Made by a program: the position numbers and the translations under genes. 64,000 bases of DNA from the NCBI RefSeq assembly GCF_038397775.1, contig NZ_CP151650.1, positions 6,467,001-6,531,000 of the forward strand, read 5' to 3'. This document shows, piece after piece, positions 17,902 to 29,935 of this stretch. This DNA comes from Pseudomonas sp. RC10 (GTDB taxonomy: Bacteria; Pseudomonadota; Gammaproteobacteria; Pseudomonadales; Pseudomonadaceae). Each line of letters starts with the position of its first letter. The stretch's first letter is position 1. The notes beneath the pieces were generated by a model, which saw nothing but the letters and a program-made list of their open reading frames with translations, searched no databases and was not told where the DNA came from.

Positions 17902-20301
17902 ATGAAACGCAGCCTTTCCGTGATCGCCATCGTGATCGTTCTGATCACAGGCGGTGGAACCTGGTATGTCCACAGCAAGCAGCCTGTGCGCGATGGCGAG
18001 GTGGCTCTGGCGCAGCTTCATGCGCCGGTCAGCGTGCGCTACGACGAGCGCGGCGTGCCGCACATCAAGGCTGAAAATCAGGATGATCTGTATCGCGCGC
18101 TGGGGTACGTCCACGCGCAAGACCGGCTGTTCCAGATGGAAATCCTGCGTCGGCTGGCCCGCGGCGAGCTGGCCGAAGTGCTTGGCCCCAAGCTGGTGAA
18201 CACCGACAAACTGTTTCGCAGCCTGCGAATCCGCGAACACGCTGACGCCTACGTTGCTCGGCAGGACAAGGACACCCCGGCCTGGAAAGCCTTGCAAGCC
18301 TACCTCGACGGCGTGAACCAGTTTCAGGCAACCCACCCTAAGCCCATCGAGTTCGACGTGCTGGGCATCGAGAAGCGGCCATTCACCGCTGAAGACACCC
18401 TGAGCATCGGCGGTTACCTGGCCTACAGTTTTGCCGCTGCCTTTCGCACCGAACCGTTGCTGACGTACGTGCGCGATCAACTGGGGCTGGATTATCTGAA
18501 AGTCTTTGATCTGGACTGGCAACCTCAAGGCGCCTTGCCCCCCTCCCCGACGTTGAGCAGCAAGGACTGGAAAGGCCTGAGCGATCTGGCGCAACTGAGC
18601 GCGAAGGCGCTGGAGGACGCAGGCCTGCCGCAGTTTGAGGGCAGTAACGCGTGGGCGGTGTCCGGCAGTCGCACCCAAAGCGGCAAACCCTTACTGGCGG
18701 GCGATCCGCACATTCGGTTCTCGGTGCCTGCTGTCTGGTATGAAGCGCAGCTGTCGGCACCGGGTTTTGAGCTCTATGGGCATTTTCAGGCGCTCAACCC
18801 GTTTGCCCTGCTGGGCCACAACATGGACTTCGGCTGGAGCCTGACCATGTTCCAGAACGACGACGTTGACCTGATCGCGGAAAAGGTGAACCCGGAGAAT
18901 CCCAATCAGGTCTGGTATCACGGCGCCTGGGCAGACATGACCTCGCGCCCCGAGCAGATCAAGGTCAAAGGCGAGTCGCCGATCACCTTCACGCTGCGCC
19001 AATCGCCCCATGGCCCGATCGTTAATGACGTGCTGAGCGCCAGCGGCATCCAGGACCACGCCGACACGCCGGTCGCCATGTGGTGGTCTTTTCTGGAATC
19101 CGAAAACCCGATCCTGCAAGGCTTCTATGAAGCCAATCGCGCCGACACGCTGAACAAGATGCGCGGCGCTGCCGAAAAGATTCAGTCGCCAGGCTTGAAT
19201 GTGGTTTACGCCAATGCCAAAGGGGACATCGGCTGGTGGGCGGCGGCGCAGTTGCCTGTGCGCCCGAATGGCGTGAACCCGGCCTTTATCCTCGATGGCA
19301 GCGGCGAGCAGGCCGACAAACTCGGCTTCTACCCCTTCAGCGCCAATCCTCAGGAAGAGAACCCGGCTCGGGGTTATATCGTCTCGGCCAACTTTCAACC
19401 CGTGTCGCCAACGGGCGTGGAAATTCCGGGCTATTACAACCTCGCGGAACGGGGCCGTCAGCTGGACAAACAACTGAGCGACACTTCTGTGAAATGGAAC
19501 CTGGACAACAGCAAGGCGCTGCAACAGGGCACGAAGACGGATTACGCGCAGCAGATTCTCACACCACTGATTCCCGTGTTGCGTCGGGTCATCAGCGATC
19601 CCGAAGAGCATGATTTGATCGAGCGTCTGACGGCCTGGAAAGGCGATTACCCAGTGGATTCAGTGGGCGCCACGCTGTTCAATCAGTTCGTCTATGACCT
19701 GAGCAATCAGGCGTTTCGCGACGAATTGGGCGACGGAATGTTCGCAACCCTGATCTCAACACGGGTGATCGACCTGGCGTTGCCAAGGCTGGCCGCCAAT
19801 CCGAACTCGCCGTGGTGGAACAATCGAAACTCCAACGAGCCGGAGAGCCGGGATAACACCGTGAAGGTGGCCTGGCATGCCACGGTTTCGCACCTGAAAT
19901 CGCTGTACGGCTTGAATCCGGATGAGTGGACGTGGGGCAAGGCGCACACCCTGACCCACGAACACCCGCTGGGACGCCAGCCGCCGCTGGACAGGCTGTT
20001 CAACGTCGGCAAGTTCGCCGCGCCGGGCACCCACGAGGTGCCGAACAACCTGTCGGCCAGCATCACGCCCGCGCCATGGCCCGTGACCTATGGGCCATCG
20101 ACCCGCCGCCTGATCGACTTCGCCGACCCTGCGCATGCGCTGGGCATCAACCCGGTCGGGCAAAGCGGGGTGTTGTTCGACAAACACTACGCGGATCAGG
20201 CACAGGATTACGTCAACGGCCAGTACAGGCCGGAGCGGTTCAGTGAGGGGGATGTGGCGGGGAATAGCACAGAGGTGTTGAAGCTGGTGCCAGCTCGCTG
20301 A
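17902..20301 (+). CDS. hacB: HacB-type acyl-homoserine-lactone acylase (penicillin acylase family)
   Basis: 799 residues, N-terminal signal/anchor (SLSVIAIVIVLITGGGTWYV). Ntn hydrolase made as one precursor and autocleaved. The alpha chain precedes the conserved FEGSNAWAVSG, where S248 becomes the N-terminal nucleophile of the beta chain; LGHNMDFGWSLTMFQNDDVD and MWWSFLESENPI follow. Its place beside the spu operon matches P. aeruginosa PA0305 (HacB), which degrades long-chain acyl-homoserine lactones. Activity on AHLs here is inference; no AHL synthase gene is in the window. Confidence 0.87.
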   Translation: MKRSLSVIAIVIVLITGGGTWYVHSKQPVRDGEVALAQLHAPVSVRYDERGVPHIKAENQDDLYRALGYVHAQDRLFQMEILRRLARGELAEVLGPKLVNTDKLFRSLRIREHADAYVARQDKDTPAWKALQAYLDGVNQFQATHPKPIEFDVLGIEKRPFTAEDTLSIGGYLAYSFAAAFRTEPLLTYVRDQLGLDYLKVFDLDWQPQGALPPSPTLSSKDWKGLSDLAQLSAKALEDAGLPQFEGSNAWAVSGSRTQSGKPLLAGDPHIRFSVPAVWYEAQLSAPGFELYGHFQALNPFALLGHNMDFGWSLTMFQNDDVDLIAEKVNPENPNQVWYHGAWADMTSRPEQIKVKGESPITFTLRQSPHGPIVNDVLSASGIQDHADTPVAMWWSFLESENPILQGFYEANRADTLNKMRGAAEKIQSPGLNVVYANAKGDIGWWAAAQLPVRPNGVNPAFILDGSGEQADKLGFYPFSANPQEENPARGYIVSANFQPVSPTGVEIPGYYNLAERGRQLDKQLSDTSVKWNLDNSKALQQGTKTDYAQQILTPLIPVLRRVISDPEEHDLIERLTAWKGDYPVDSVGATLFNQFVYDLSNQAFRDELGDGMFATLISTRVIDLALPRLAANPNSPWWNNRNSNEPESRDNTVKVAWHATVSHLKSLYGLNPDEWTWGKAHTLTHEHPLGRQPPLDRLFNVGKFAAPGTHEVPNNLSASITPAPWPVTYGPSTRRLIDFADPAHALGINPVGQSGVLFDKHYADQAQDYVNGQYRPERFSEGDVAGNSTEVLKLVPAR

Positions 20302-20314
20302 CACCCCTCAACCT

Positions 20315-20432
20315 TGTGGGAGCCAGCTTGCTGCGGGCGGCGTTCCGACGAATGCGGTGTGTCATTCAGTATCTGGGTGACTGACCTGACGCATTCGTCG
20401 GAACGCCGCCCGCAGCAAGCCGGCTCCTACAG
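20315..20432. repeat. REP-like long inverted repeat between hacB and spuH
   Basis: The arms 20326-20356 and 20390-20420 are perfectly complementary over 31 bp (core GGGCGGCGTTCCGACGAATG). Outside them GTGGGAGCC pairs with GGCTCCTAC apart from one A-C mismatch and a wobble, giving a hairpin of about 41 bp with a 33-nt loop. It lies between convergent genes and may act as a shared 3'-end barrier. Confidence 0.9.
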
Positions 20433-20447
20433 GTATGCGGTGCCTTA

Positions 20448-21338
20448 TTAAATCTGCTCAACCACCTTCGCACGACGCACATCCGGCTGTTTCCAGCCAT
20501 CTGCTGCCGCTTCTTCGATGGCCTGTTGAATGGCCTTTCTGCGGTTGTTTTCGGCGCGGCGGCTGAAGAACCACACCATGAACGTCGCGATCGAAACCGC
20601 CAGCAGAATCAAACTGGCAATGGCGTTGATCTCAGGCTTCACACCCAGGCGTACCGCCGAGAACACTTCCATCGGCAGCGTCGTGGAGCCCGGGCCGGAC
20701 ACGAAACTCGCCAGTACCAGGTCGTCCAGCGACAAAGCGAATGACATCATGCCGCCCGCTGCCAGCGACGGCGCGATCATCGGGATGGTGATCAGGAAGA
20801 ACACCTTCCACGGACGCGCGCCGAGGTCCATGGCGGCCTCTTCGATGGACATGTCCAGCTCACGCAGTCGTGCCGACACCACCACCGCCACGTAGGCCGC
20901 ACAGAACGTCGTGTGGGCGATCCAGATGGTCACGATGCCGCGTTCCTGCGGCCAGCCGATCAACTGCGCCATGGCCACGAACAGCAGCAACAGCGACAGA
21001 CCGGTGATCACTTCGGGCATCACCAGTGGCGCCGTCACGAGGCCGCCGAAGAACGTGCGGCCCTTGAAGCGCGTGACGCGGGTCAGCACAAACGCGGCCA
21101 TGGTGCCGAGGGCGACCGCCGCAATCGAGGTGTAGCAGGCAATTTCCAGCGAGCGCATCACGGCACTCATCAGTTGGGTGTTGTCGAGCAAGCCGACGTA
21201 CCACTTCACCGACCAGCCACCCCAGACCGTCACCAGTTTTGAGGCATTGAACGAGTAGATCACCAGGATGACCATGGGCGCGTAGATGAAAATCAGGCCC
21301 AGTACCAACATCAGGTTCGAGAATCGGAAGCCTCTCAT
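20448..21338 (-). CDS. spuH: SpuH, polyamine ABC transporter inner-membrane permease
   Basis: 296 residues, six membrane segments, EAA loop EEAAMDLGARPWKVFFLITIP around residues 162-185. It corresponds to PotI/SpuH, one of two permeases of the putrescine/spermidine importer. Its start overlaps the spuG stop as ATGA. Last gene of the spu operon. A long hairpin, not a classical terminator, follows. Confidence 0.93.
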   Translation of the reverse strand: MRGFRFSNLMLVLGLIFIYAPMVILVIYSFNASKLVTVWGGWSVKWYVGLLDNTQLMSAVMRSLEIACYTSIAAVALGTMAAFVLTRVTRFKGRTFFGGLVTAPLVMPEVITGLSLLLLFVAMAQLIGWPQERGIVTIWIAHTTFCAAYVAVVVSARLRELDMSIEEAAMDLGARPWKVFFLITIPMIAPSLAAGGMMSFALSLDDLVLASFVSGPGSTTLPMEVFSAVRLGVKPEINAIASLILLAVSIATFMVWFFSRRAENNRRKAIQQAIEEAAADGWKQPDVRRAKVVEQI

Positions 21339-22255
21339 GCCTTGCCCTCCAGTTCTTTGGCCTGGCTACGGTTGAACAGAATGATCGGCACGATGAGGAT
21401 CAACAGCATCACCACCGCCAGCGAAGACGCCACCGGCCAGTCGCGGTTGTTGAAGAACTCTTGCCACAGAACTTTACCGATCATCAGCGTCTCGGGACCG
21501 CCCAGCAATTCCGGGATGACGAACTCGCCCACCACCGGGATGAACACCAGCATGCAGCCAGCGATAATGCCGTTCTTGGACAGCGGCACGGTGATTTTCC
21601 AGAAGCTGTTGAAGGTGCTCGAACCCAGGTCCGACGCGGCTTCCAGCAGGCTCTGGTCGTGCTTCACCAGGTTCGCATACAGCGGGAGGATCATGAACGG
21701 CAGGTATGAATAGACCACGCCGATGTAAACAGCGAGGTTGGTGTTGAGGATCTGCAACGGCTCGCTGATCACGCCCAGCCACATCAGGAACGCGTTCAGC
21801 AAGCCGTTGTTGCTGAGAATGCCCATCCACGCGTAAACGCGGATCAGGATTGCGGTCCAGGTCGGCATCATGATCAGCAGCAACAGCACCGTCTGCATTT
21901 CTTTGCGGGCGATGGAGATGCCGTAGGCCATCGGATAGCCGATCAACAGGCACAGCAAGGTGCTGAAGAACGCCATCTTCAACGAACCGAGGTACGCCGA
22001 GATGTACAGGTCGTCACCGGTCAACAACGCGTAGTTGGCGAAGTTGAGGACGATGTCGAGCTTCTGCTCGGCGTAGGAGAATATCTCGGTGTACGGCGGA
22101 ATCGCGACGTCGGCTTCGGCGAAACTGATCTTGATGACGATCAGAAACGGCAGCGCGAAGAACAGGAACAGCCACAGGAACGGAACCCCGATGACCGCCT
22201 GACGGCCAGTGGGTGTTATGCGATGGAGCGCACGTTTGATTTTTCGGATTTTCAT
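21335..22255 (-). CDS. spuG: SpuG, polyamine ABC transporter inner-membrane permease
   Basis: 306 residues from ATG 22255, which overlaps the spuF stop (ATGA); the longer frame to 22372 would run inside spuF. PotH-like: LWLFLFFALPFLIVIKISFAE at the first helix and the EAA loop EAASDLGSSTFNSFWKITVP. Partner of SpuH in the membrane. Confidence 0.93.
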   Translation of the reverse strand: MKIRKIKRALHRITPTGRQAVIGVPFLWLFLFFALPFLIVIKISFAEADVAIPPYTEIFSYAEQKLDIVLNFANYALLTGDDLYISAYLGSLKMAFFSTLLCLLIGYPMAYGISIARKEMQTVLLLLIMMPTWTAILIRVYAWMGILSNNGLLNAFLMWLGVISEPLQILNTNLAVYIGVVYSYLPFMILPLYANLVKHDQSLLEAASDLGSSTFNSFWKITVPLSKNGIIAGCMLVFIPVVGEFVIPELLGGPETLMIGKVLWQEFFNNRDWPVASSLAVVMLLILIVPIILFNRSQAKELEGKA

Positions 22256-23394
22256 GAGCGCAGTACCACGCCGCTGTCGTCTTCCCACCAGACGAACACT
22301 TCGTCGTCCCAGGTAGGGCGCGCGCCGAGGCGTTCCGAGTTGGCGACGAACGACTGGACCAGCTTGCCGCACGTCAACTGCACGTAGAACACCGAGTGGC
22401 CGCCCAGGTACGCGATGTCGTGAATCTTGCCGCGCGACCAGTTGTATTGCGTGGTCGGTTGTTCGGTGGTGATCAGCAGCTTCTCGGGCCGGATCGCGTA
22501 CGTCACGCGCTTGTCTTCCACGGAGGTGCTGACGCCGTGGCCCACGTAGATCTCACGCTCAAGCTCCGGGCTGTGAATCAGCGCGTGGCCTTCCATGTCC
22601 TCGATAACTTCGCCGTCGAACAGATTGACGTTACCGATGAATTCACAGACCAGACGGCTGGTCGGGGTTTCGTAGATGTCCACCGGGCTGCCGATTTGCG
22701 CGATCCAGCCCAGGTGCATGATCGCGATGCGCTGGGCCATGGTCATGGCCTCTTCCTGGTCGTGGGTCACCATCACGCAAGTCACACCAACGCGCTCGAT
22801 GATTTCCACCAGCTCCAGCTGCATTTGCGAACGCAGTTTTTTGTCCAGCGCGCCCATGGGCTCGTCGAGCAGCAACAGTTTCGGTTTCTTCGCCAGCGAA
22901 CGGGCCAGGGCCACACGCTGACGCTGGCCACCGGACAACTGGTGCGGCTTGCGCTTGGCGTACTGGGTCATCTGCACCAGCTTGAGCATCTCAGCTACGC
23001 GAGTGTCGATTTCGGCCTTCGGCAGCTTGTCCTGTTGCAGACCGAACGCGATGTTCTGCGCCACGGTCATATGCGGGAATAGCGCGTAGGACTGGAACAT
23101 CATGTTGATCGGACGTTCGTACGGCGGCATGTCAGTGATGTCGACGCCATCGAGGAAGATCCGGCCCTCGGTCGGACGCTCAAAACCGGCGAGCATGCGC
23201 AGCAGCGTGGATTTGCCGGAGCCGGAACCGCCGAGCAGGGCGAAAATCTCGCCCTTGTTGATCTGCAGAGACACATCGTCCACAGCAATCGTCTCGTCGA
23301 ACTTTTTCGTGACCCGATCGATTTTGACCAGCACCTGTTTAGGTTGCTGACCACCCTCAAGGGCTTTTTTGTAGGCGCCGGAGGCAACTGCCAT
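22252..23394 (-). CDS. spuF: SpuF, polyamine ABC transporter ATP-binding subunit
   Basis: 380 residues from ATG 23394 (MAVASGAYKKALEGG, the conserved Pseudomonas N-terminus; an ATG five codons upstream is less likely). Walker A GGSGSGKST, signature LSGGQRQR, Walker B LLLLDEPMGALD, switch His VTHDQEEA, then a C-terminal TOBE/PotA-type regulatory domain. Powers the SpuGH channel. Confidence 0.95.
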   Translation of the reverse strand: MAVASGAYKKALEGGQQPKQVLVKIDRVTKKFDETIAVDDVSLQINKGEIFALLGGSGSGKSTLLRMLAGFERPTEGRIFLDGVDITDMPPYERPINMMFQSYALFPHMTVAQNIAFGLQQDKLPKAEIDTRVAEMLKLVQMTQYAKRKPHQLSGGQRQRVALARSLAKKPKLLLLDEPMGALDKKLRSQMQLELVEIIERVGVTCVMVTHDQEEAMTMAQRIAIMHLGWIAQIGSPVDIYETPTSRLVCEFIGNVNLFDGEVIEDMEGHALIHSPELEREIYVGHGVSTSVEDKRVTYAIRPEKLLITTEQPTTQYNWSRGKIHDIAYLGGHSVFYVQLTCGKLVQSFVANSERLGARPTWDDEVFVWWEDDSGVVLRS

Positions 23395-23417
23395 GGGTGA
23401 AACTCCCAACTGTGCTT

Positions 23418-23442
23418 GCGCCCGGCCGATATGACCGGGCGC
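23418..23442 (-). promoter_or_regulatory. Intercistronic stem-loop between spuE and spuF
   Basis: Perfect 8-bp stem GCGCCCGG / CCGGGCGC with a 9-nt loop in the 55-bp spuE-spuF gap. No U run follows on the minus strand, so it is more likely a 3'-end stabiliser or partial attenuator that lets binding-protein mRNA outnumber transporter mRNA than a terminator (inference). Confidence 0.6.
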
Positions 23443-23449
23443 GAGGTCT

Positions 23450-24664
<1,215 letters not shown>

Positions 24665-24681
24665 TCAGCCCGCAGTGGGAG

Positions 24682-24788
24682 CTGTAGGAGTGAGCTTGCT
24701 CGCGATTGCGGTGTGTCAAATACACGAATGATGACTGACGCACCATCTTCGCGAGCAAGGTGGGGCGCCACCCCGGTCACGCCTACAA
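24682..24788. repeat. Composite REP element inside the spu operon (spuD-spuE gap)
   Basis: Left arm GTAGGAGTGAGCTTGCTCGC; the right arm begins CGCGAGCAAGG but continues with the GC-rich palindromic GGTGGGGCGCCACCCCGG type and ends GCCTACAAGG. Same hybrid design as at 4203-4346. Confidence 0.82.
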
Positions 24789-24831
24789 GGCTGATCACGT
24801 GCCGTTATTCAACGACACGTTTCAGTCCGGC

Positions 24832-25953
<1,122 letters not shown>

Positions 25954-26070
25954 TTAGCGGCGACTAAAACAACCGTTAGTCTGGCAATTTCCTGGGCGGG
26001 CTTACAAGCAGAGCGGCCTGCCTTCTTGCTTAGCTTTCAAAGATTTCATCTGCACCCGGCGAAACGCTCT

Positions 26071-26161
26071 CTGTAGGAGTGAGCTTGCTCGCGATAGCGG
26101 TGCATCATTCGACCCATTCGGTTCAGACAAATAGCAATCGCGAGCAAGCTCACTCCTACAG
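26071..26161. repeat. REP doublet (GAGCTTGCTCGCGA type) in the spuC-spuD gap
   Basis: CTGTAGGAGTGAGCTTGCTC and its complement about 50 bp apart, immediately after the spuC stop (minus strand). Confidence 0.92.
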
Positions 26162-26165
26162 TCCA

Positions 26166-27530
26166 TCACTTACTCAACTCGGCCAGCGTCAGGTCCAGGC
26201 ATTTGCGGGCCTTTTCCACCAACTCATCGATCTCGGCGAAGCTGATCACCAGCGGCGGCGAGATGATCATCGTGTCTCCAACCGCACGCATGATCAGTCC
26301 GTTATTGAAGCAGAAAGTGCGACAGATCATGCCCACGCCCTGATCCACGTAACGCGCGCGAGTGGCTTTGTCTTTCACCAGTTCGATGGCGCCGAGCATG
26401 CCGACGCCCCGCACTTCACCCACCAGCGGATGATCGCTCAGCTCACGCAAACGTCTTTGCAAATAGGGTGCCGTTTCCGACTTCACGCGCTCGACGATCT
26501 TTTCTTCGCGCAGGATGCGGATGTTTTCCAGCCCCACTGCCGCAGCCACCGGATGACCTGAATAAGTGAAGCCGTGGTTGAAATCACCGCCCTCGTTCAG
26601 CACTTTCACCAATTCGTCGCGCACGATCACGCCGCCCATGGGGATGTAGCCCGAGGTCAGGCCCTTGGCGATAGTCATCAGATCAGGTTTGAGGTCGTAG
26701 AAATCGCTGCCGAACCACTCGCCGGTGCGACCAAAGCCACAGATCACTTCATCGGCCACGAACAGGATGTCGTACTTGGCGAGGATCTCTTTGATCTTCG
26801 GCCAGTAGGTGTCAGGCGGAACGATCACACCGCCCGCGCCTTGAATCGGCTCGGCGATGAACGCACCGACGTTGTCCACGCCGAGTTCGAGGATTTTCTT
26901 TTCCAGTTGCTCAGCCGCCCAGATGCCGAATTCGTCCGGGGTCATGTCGCCGCCTTCACCGAACCAGTACGGCTGCGGGATGTGGACGATGCCCGGAATC
27001 GGCAGGTCGCCCTGCTCGTGCATGTAGGTCATGCCGCCCAGGCTCGCGCCTGCCACGGTAGAGCCGTGGTAGCCGTTCATGCGGCTGATGATGACTTTCT
27101 TGCTCGGCTTGCCCTTGATCGCCCAGTAGTGGCGCACCAGACGCAGCACGGTGTCGTTGCCTTCGGAGCCGGAACCTGTGAAGAACACGTGGTTCATGCC
27201 TTGCGGCGCGATATCGGAAATCGCCTTGGCCAGTTGCAATGCGGGCGGGTGAGCGGTCTGGAAGAACAGGTTGTAATACGGCAGCTCGCGCATCTGTTTG
27301 CTGGCGGCTTCGGCCAGTTCTTCACGACCGTAGCCGACCGCTACGCACCACAGACCGGCCATGCCGTCGAGGATTTTGTTGCCTTCGCTGTCCCACAGGT
27401 AAACGCCCTTGGCGTTGGTGATGATGCGCGGGCCTTTCTCTTTAAGCTGTTTAAAGTCGCTGAACGGCGCCAGGTGATGATCACTGCTGAGGGCTTGCCA
27501 TTCGCGGGTTTGCGGGTTGTTGGAACTCAT
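26166..27530 (-). CDS. spuC: SpuC, polyamine:pyruvate aminotransferase
   Basis: 454 residues, class III PLP aminotransferase. The PLP-binding Asp is in LFVADEVICGFGRTG and the Schiff-base Lys in LMTIAKGLTSGYIPMGG; FFTGSGSEGNDTVLRLVR is the substrate/PLP phosphate region. It transfers the amino group of putrescine, cadaverine or related diamines to pyruvate. Preceded by spuB with a hairpin in the gap. Confidence 0.93.
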   Translation of the reverse strand: MSSNNPQTREWQALSSDHHLAPFSDFKQLKEKGPRIITNAKGVYLWDSEGNKILDGMAGLWCVAVGYGREELAEAASKQMRELPYYNLFFQTAHPPALQLAKAISDIAPQGMNHVFFTGSGSEGNDTVLRLVRHYWAIKGKPSKKVIISRMNGYHGSTVAGASLGGMTYMHEQGDLPIPGIVHIPQPYWFGEGGDMTPDEFGIWAAEQLEKKILELGVDNVGAFIAEPIQGAGGVIVPPDTYWPKIKEILAKYDILFVADEVICGFGRTGEWFGSDFYDLKPDLMTIAKGLTSGYIPMGGVIVRDELVKVLNEGGDFNHGFTYSGHPVAAAVGLENIRILREEKIVERVKSETAPYLQRRLRELSDHPLVGEVRGVGMLGAIELVKDKATRARYVDQGVGMICRTFCFNNGLIMRAVGDTMIISPPLVISFAEIDELVEKARKCLDLTLAELSK

Positions 27531-27561
27531 GAAACCACTCCATTAGCTGCGTATCGCGTGT

Positions 27562-27594
27562 GGCGCCATCGGCCTTCTCAGGCTCGATGGCGCC
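27562..27594 (-). promoter_or_regulatory. Intercistronic hairpin between spuB and spuC
   Basis: Perfect 10-bp stem GGCGCCATCG / CGATGGCGCC with an inner GCC/GGC pair in the loop. It sits in the 72-bp spuB-spuC gap without a U run, so it probably stabilises or processes mRNA rather than terminating. Confidence 0.6.
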
Positions 27595-27602
27595 CGTGAT
27601 CT

Positions 27603-28961
27603 TCAGACGGCGAAGAGCAGGAATTCCCGCTCCCACGAGCTGATCACACGCTTGAAGTTTTCGTGCTCGGCGCGTTTCACGGCGACGTAGCCGGTTACGA
27701 AGGTCTTGCCGAGGTATTTCTCGACCGTCTTGCTATTTTCCATCCGCTCCAGCGCGTCTTCGATGGTCAACGGCAGGCGCAAGTTGCGGCGCTCGTAACC
27801 GCGGCCCACCACTGGCGCACTCGGATTGAGGCCTTCGACCATGCCAATGAAGCCGCACAGCAGGCTCGCGGCAATCGCCAGATACGGGTTGGCGTCAGCG
27901 CCGGGCAAGCGGTTTTCAACGCGGCGGTTTTGCGGGGTCGCATCCGGGACGCGCAGGCCGACGGTGCGGTTCTCCTCGCCCCATTCCACGTTCACGGGCG
28001 CCGAGGTGTCGGGCAGGAAGCGGCGGAACGAGTTGACGTTAGGGGCGAACAGCGGCAACAACTCGGGGATCAGCTTTTGCAGGCCGCCGATGTGCTGCAG
28101 AAACAGCTCACTCATCGTGCCGTCTTCGTTAGAGAAGATGCTCTTACCGGTCTCGATATCGATGATGCTCTGGTGCAGGTGCATCGCGCTGCCAGGCTCG
28201 CCGGTCATGGGCTTGGCCATGAAGGTCGCGGCCACGTCGTGTTTGAGCGCGGCTTCACGCATGGTGCGTTTGAACACCAGAATCTGGTCGGCGAGATGCA
28301 GCGCGTCACCGTGACGGAAATTGATTTCCATCTGCGCGGTGCCGTCTTCGTGAATCAGCGTGTCCAGGTCGAGGTTCTGCAGCTCGCACCAGTCGTAGAC
28401 GTCTTCGAACAACGGGTCGAATTCGTTGGCGGCTTCGATGGAGAACGACTGACGACCGGTTTCCGGACGACCCGAGCGGCCCACCGGCGGCTGCAACGGG
28501 TAATCGGGGTCGTCGCTGCGCTTGGTCAGGTAGAACTCCATCTCAGGCGCCACGATGGGCTGCCAGCCTTGATCGGCGTAGAGCTTGAGGACCTTCTTCA
28601 AGACGTTGCGCGGGGACAGCTCAATCGGGTTGCCCTGCTTGTCGTAGGTGTCGTGAATCACCTGCGCGGTGGGCTCAATTGCCCAAGGCACCAGAAACAC
28701 CGCATTCTGGTCAGGACGGCAGAACATGTCGATGTCCGCAGCGTCCAGCAATTCGTAATAGATGTCGTCTTCGACGTAGTCCCCGGTCACTGTCTGCAGC
28801 AATACGCTTTCCGGCAAGCGCATGCCCTTCTCGGCAATGAACTTGTTAGTCGGAGAGATTTTGCCGCGCGTGATACCGGTGAGGTCGGCGATCATGCACT
28901 CGACTTCGGTAATCCTGTGTTCTTTCAACCAATCGGTGAGCTGGTCGAGGTTGGTACTCAT
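27603..28961 (-). CDS. spuB: SpuB, gamma-glutamylpolyamine synthetase
   Basis: 452 residues, glutamine-synthetase fold: ATP/metal residues in PEMEFYLTKRSDDP, EDGTAQMEINFRHGDAL, GSAMHLHQSI and NRRVENRLPGADANPYLAIAA. It joins glutamate to a polyamine using ATP, the PuuA-type reaction. Lies between the hydrolase spuA and aminotransferase spuC. SpuI, read divergently, is a paralogue with the same motifs; such paralogues usually differ in polyamine preference. Confidence 0.93.
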   Translation of the reverse strand: MSTNLDQLTDWLKEHRITEVECMIADLTGITRGKISPTNKFIAEKGMRLPESVLLQTVTGDYVEDDIYYELLDAADIDMFCRPDQNAVFLVPWAIEPTAQVIHDTYDKQGNPIELSPRNVLKKVLKLYADQGWQPIVAPEMEFYLTKRSDDPDYPLQPPVGRSGRPETGRQSFSIEAANEFDPLFEDVYDWCELQNLDLDTLIHEDGTAQMEINFRHGDALHLADQILVFKRTMREAALKHDVAATFMAKPMTGEPGSAMHLHQSIIDIETGKSIFSNEDGTMSELFLQHIGGLQKLIPELLPLFAPNVNSFRRFLPDTSAPVNVEWGEENRTVGLRVPDATPQNRRVENRLPGADANPYLAIAASLLCGFIGMVEGLNPSAPVVGRGYERRNLRLPLTIEDALERMENSKTVEKYLGKTFVTGYVAVKRAEHENFKRVISSWEREFLLFAV

Positions 28962-29003
28962 AAATACCTCAGGGGTTTCGGTTCCTGGTCGTCGTTATGG
29001 CGA

Positions 29004-29798
29004 TCAGGCGTTCTTTGACGCTTGCGCGTCGCGTTGTGTCGCACGCTTTCGACAGGCATCGCCAAATGCCTGAAGAATTGAAAGATAGTCGGGGTTCTGC
29101 GTGACCTGCCACTCCGGATGCCATTGAACGCCCAAAGCAAACACGTCAGATGAAGCAAAAGGCGCGCCCGGCGGTACGGAAATGGCTTCGATCAAGCCAT
29201 CCGGGGCGGTGGCTTCGACACGCAGACCCGGCGCAAGACGTTCAATGCCCTGTCCGTGTATTGAATTGACACGAATTTCTTTGGCAAGTCCCAATCCGGC
29301 CAGAACGCCGCCCGGTGCGATCTGCATCGGATGGCTTGGAGCGTATTGAATTTCAACGGGTTCGCTCTCAGGTTCACGATGATCCATGAACGTTCCAGTC
29401 TCGTGAACCTTTTGATGCAGACTACCGCCAAATGCCACGTTCATCTCCTGAAACCCGCGGCAAATGCCCAATACAGGCACGCCGGCGGCCACAGCAGCAC
29501 GAATAAGAGGTAAGGTGGTGCGATCGCGTTCAGGATCATGAGCAGTACCTGGCGCGCTGGCGGGCCCATTATAGTGATGGGGTTCGACGTTGGAGGGAGA
29601 ACCGGTGAAGAGCAAACCATCGACCACCGAGAGGATATCGGCCGGGTCGAGGAGCTCTGCCAGAGACGGCAGAATCAGCGGCAGGCCCTTGGCAGCGACG
29701 GCGACTGCCCGGACGTATTTATCACCACTGATGTGATAGGCATGCGAGCCAATTTGCTGAGTACAGGCAGTGATGCCGATCAGCGGAAGGCGAGACAT
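29004..29798 (-). CDS. spuA: SpuA, gamma-glutamyl-polyamine/GABA hydrolase (class I glutamine amidotransferase fold)
   Basis: 264 residues, PuuD-like. Nucleophile Cys in VPVLGICRGFQEMNVAFGG, catalytic His and Glu in LGVQWHPEWQ. It releases GABA (or its analogue) from the gamma-glutamyl derivative. First gene of the spu operon; the 277-bp gap to spuI is the shared divergent regulatory region. Confidence 0.92.
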   Translation of the reverse strand: MSRLPLIGITACTQQIGSHAYHISGDKYVRAVAVAAKGLPLILPSLAELLDPADILSVVDGLLFTGSPSNVEPHHYNGPASAPGTAHDPERDRTTLPLIRAAVAAGVPVLGICRGFQEMNVAFGGSLHQKVHETGTFMDHREPESEPVEIQYAPSHPMQIAPGGVLAGLGLAKEIRVNSIHGQGIERLAPGLRVEATAPDGLIEAISVPPGAPFASSDVFALGVQWHPEWQVTQNPDYLSILQAFGDACRKRATQRDAQASKNA

Positions 29799-29935
29799 GT
29801 GACCCCCGGTGTTATTGCTGTTATGGGTTGCGACCGAGCTTAGCCTTGTTCATTTTTTTACACAACAACCCCGTAAAAAATAAAACACGCCCCGCTCAAG
29901 GCCGCAGCTCCTATCGATTCCAACGGTTAAAAACC

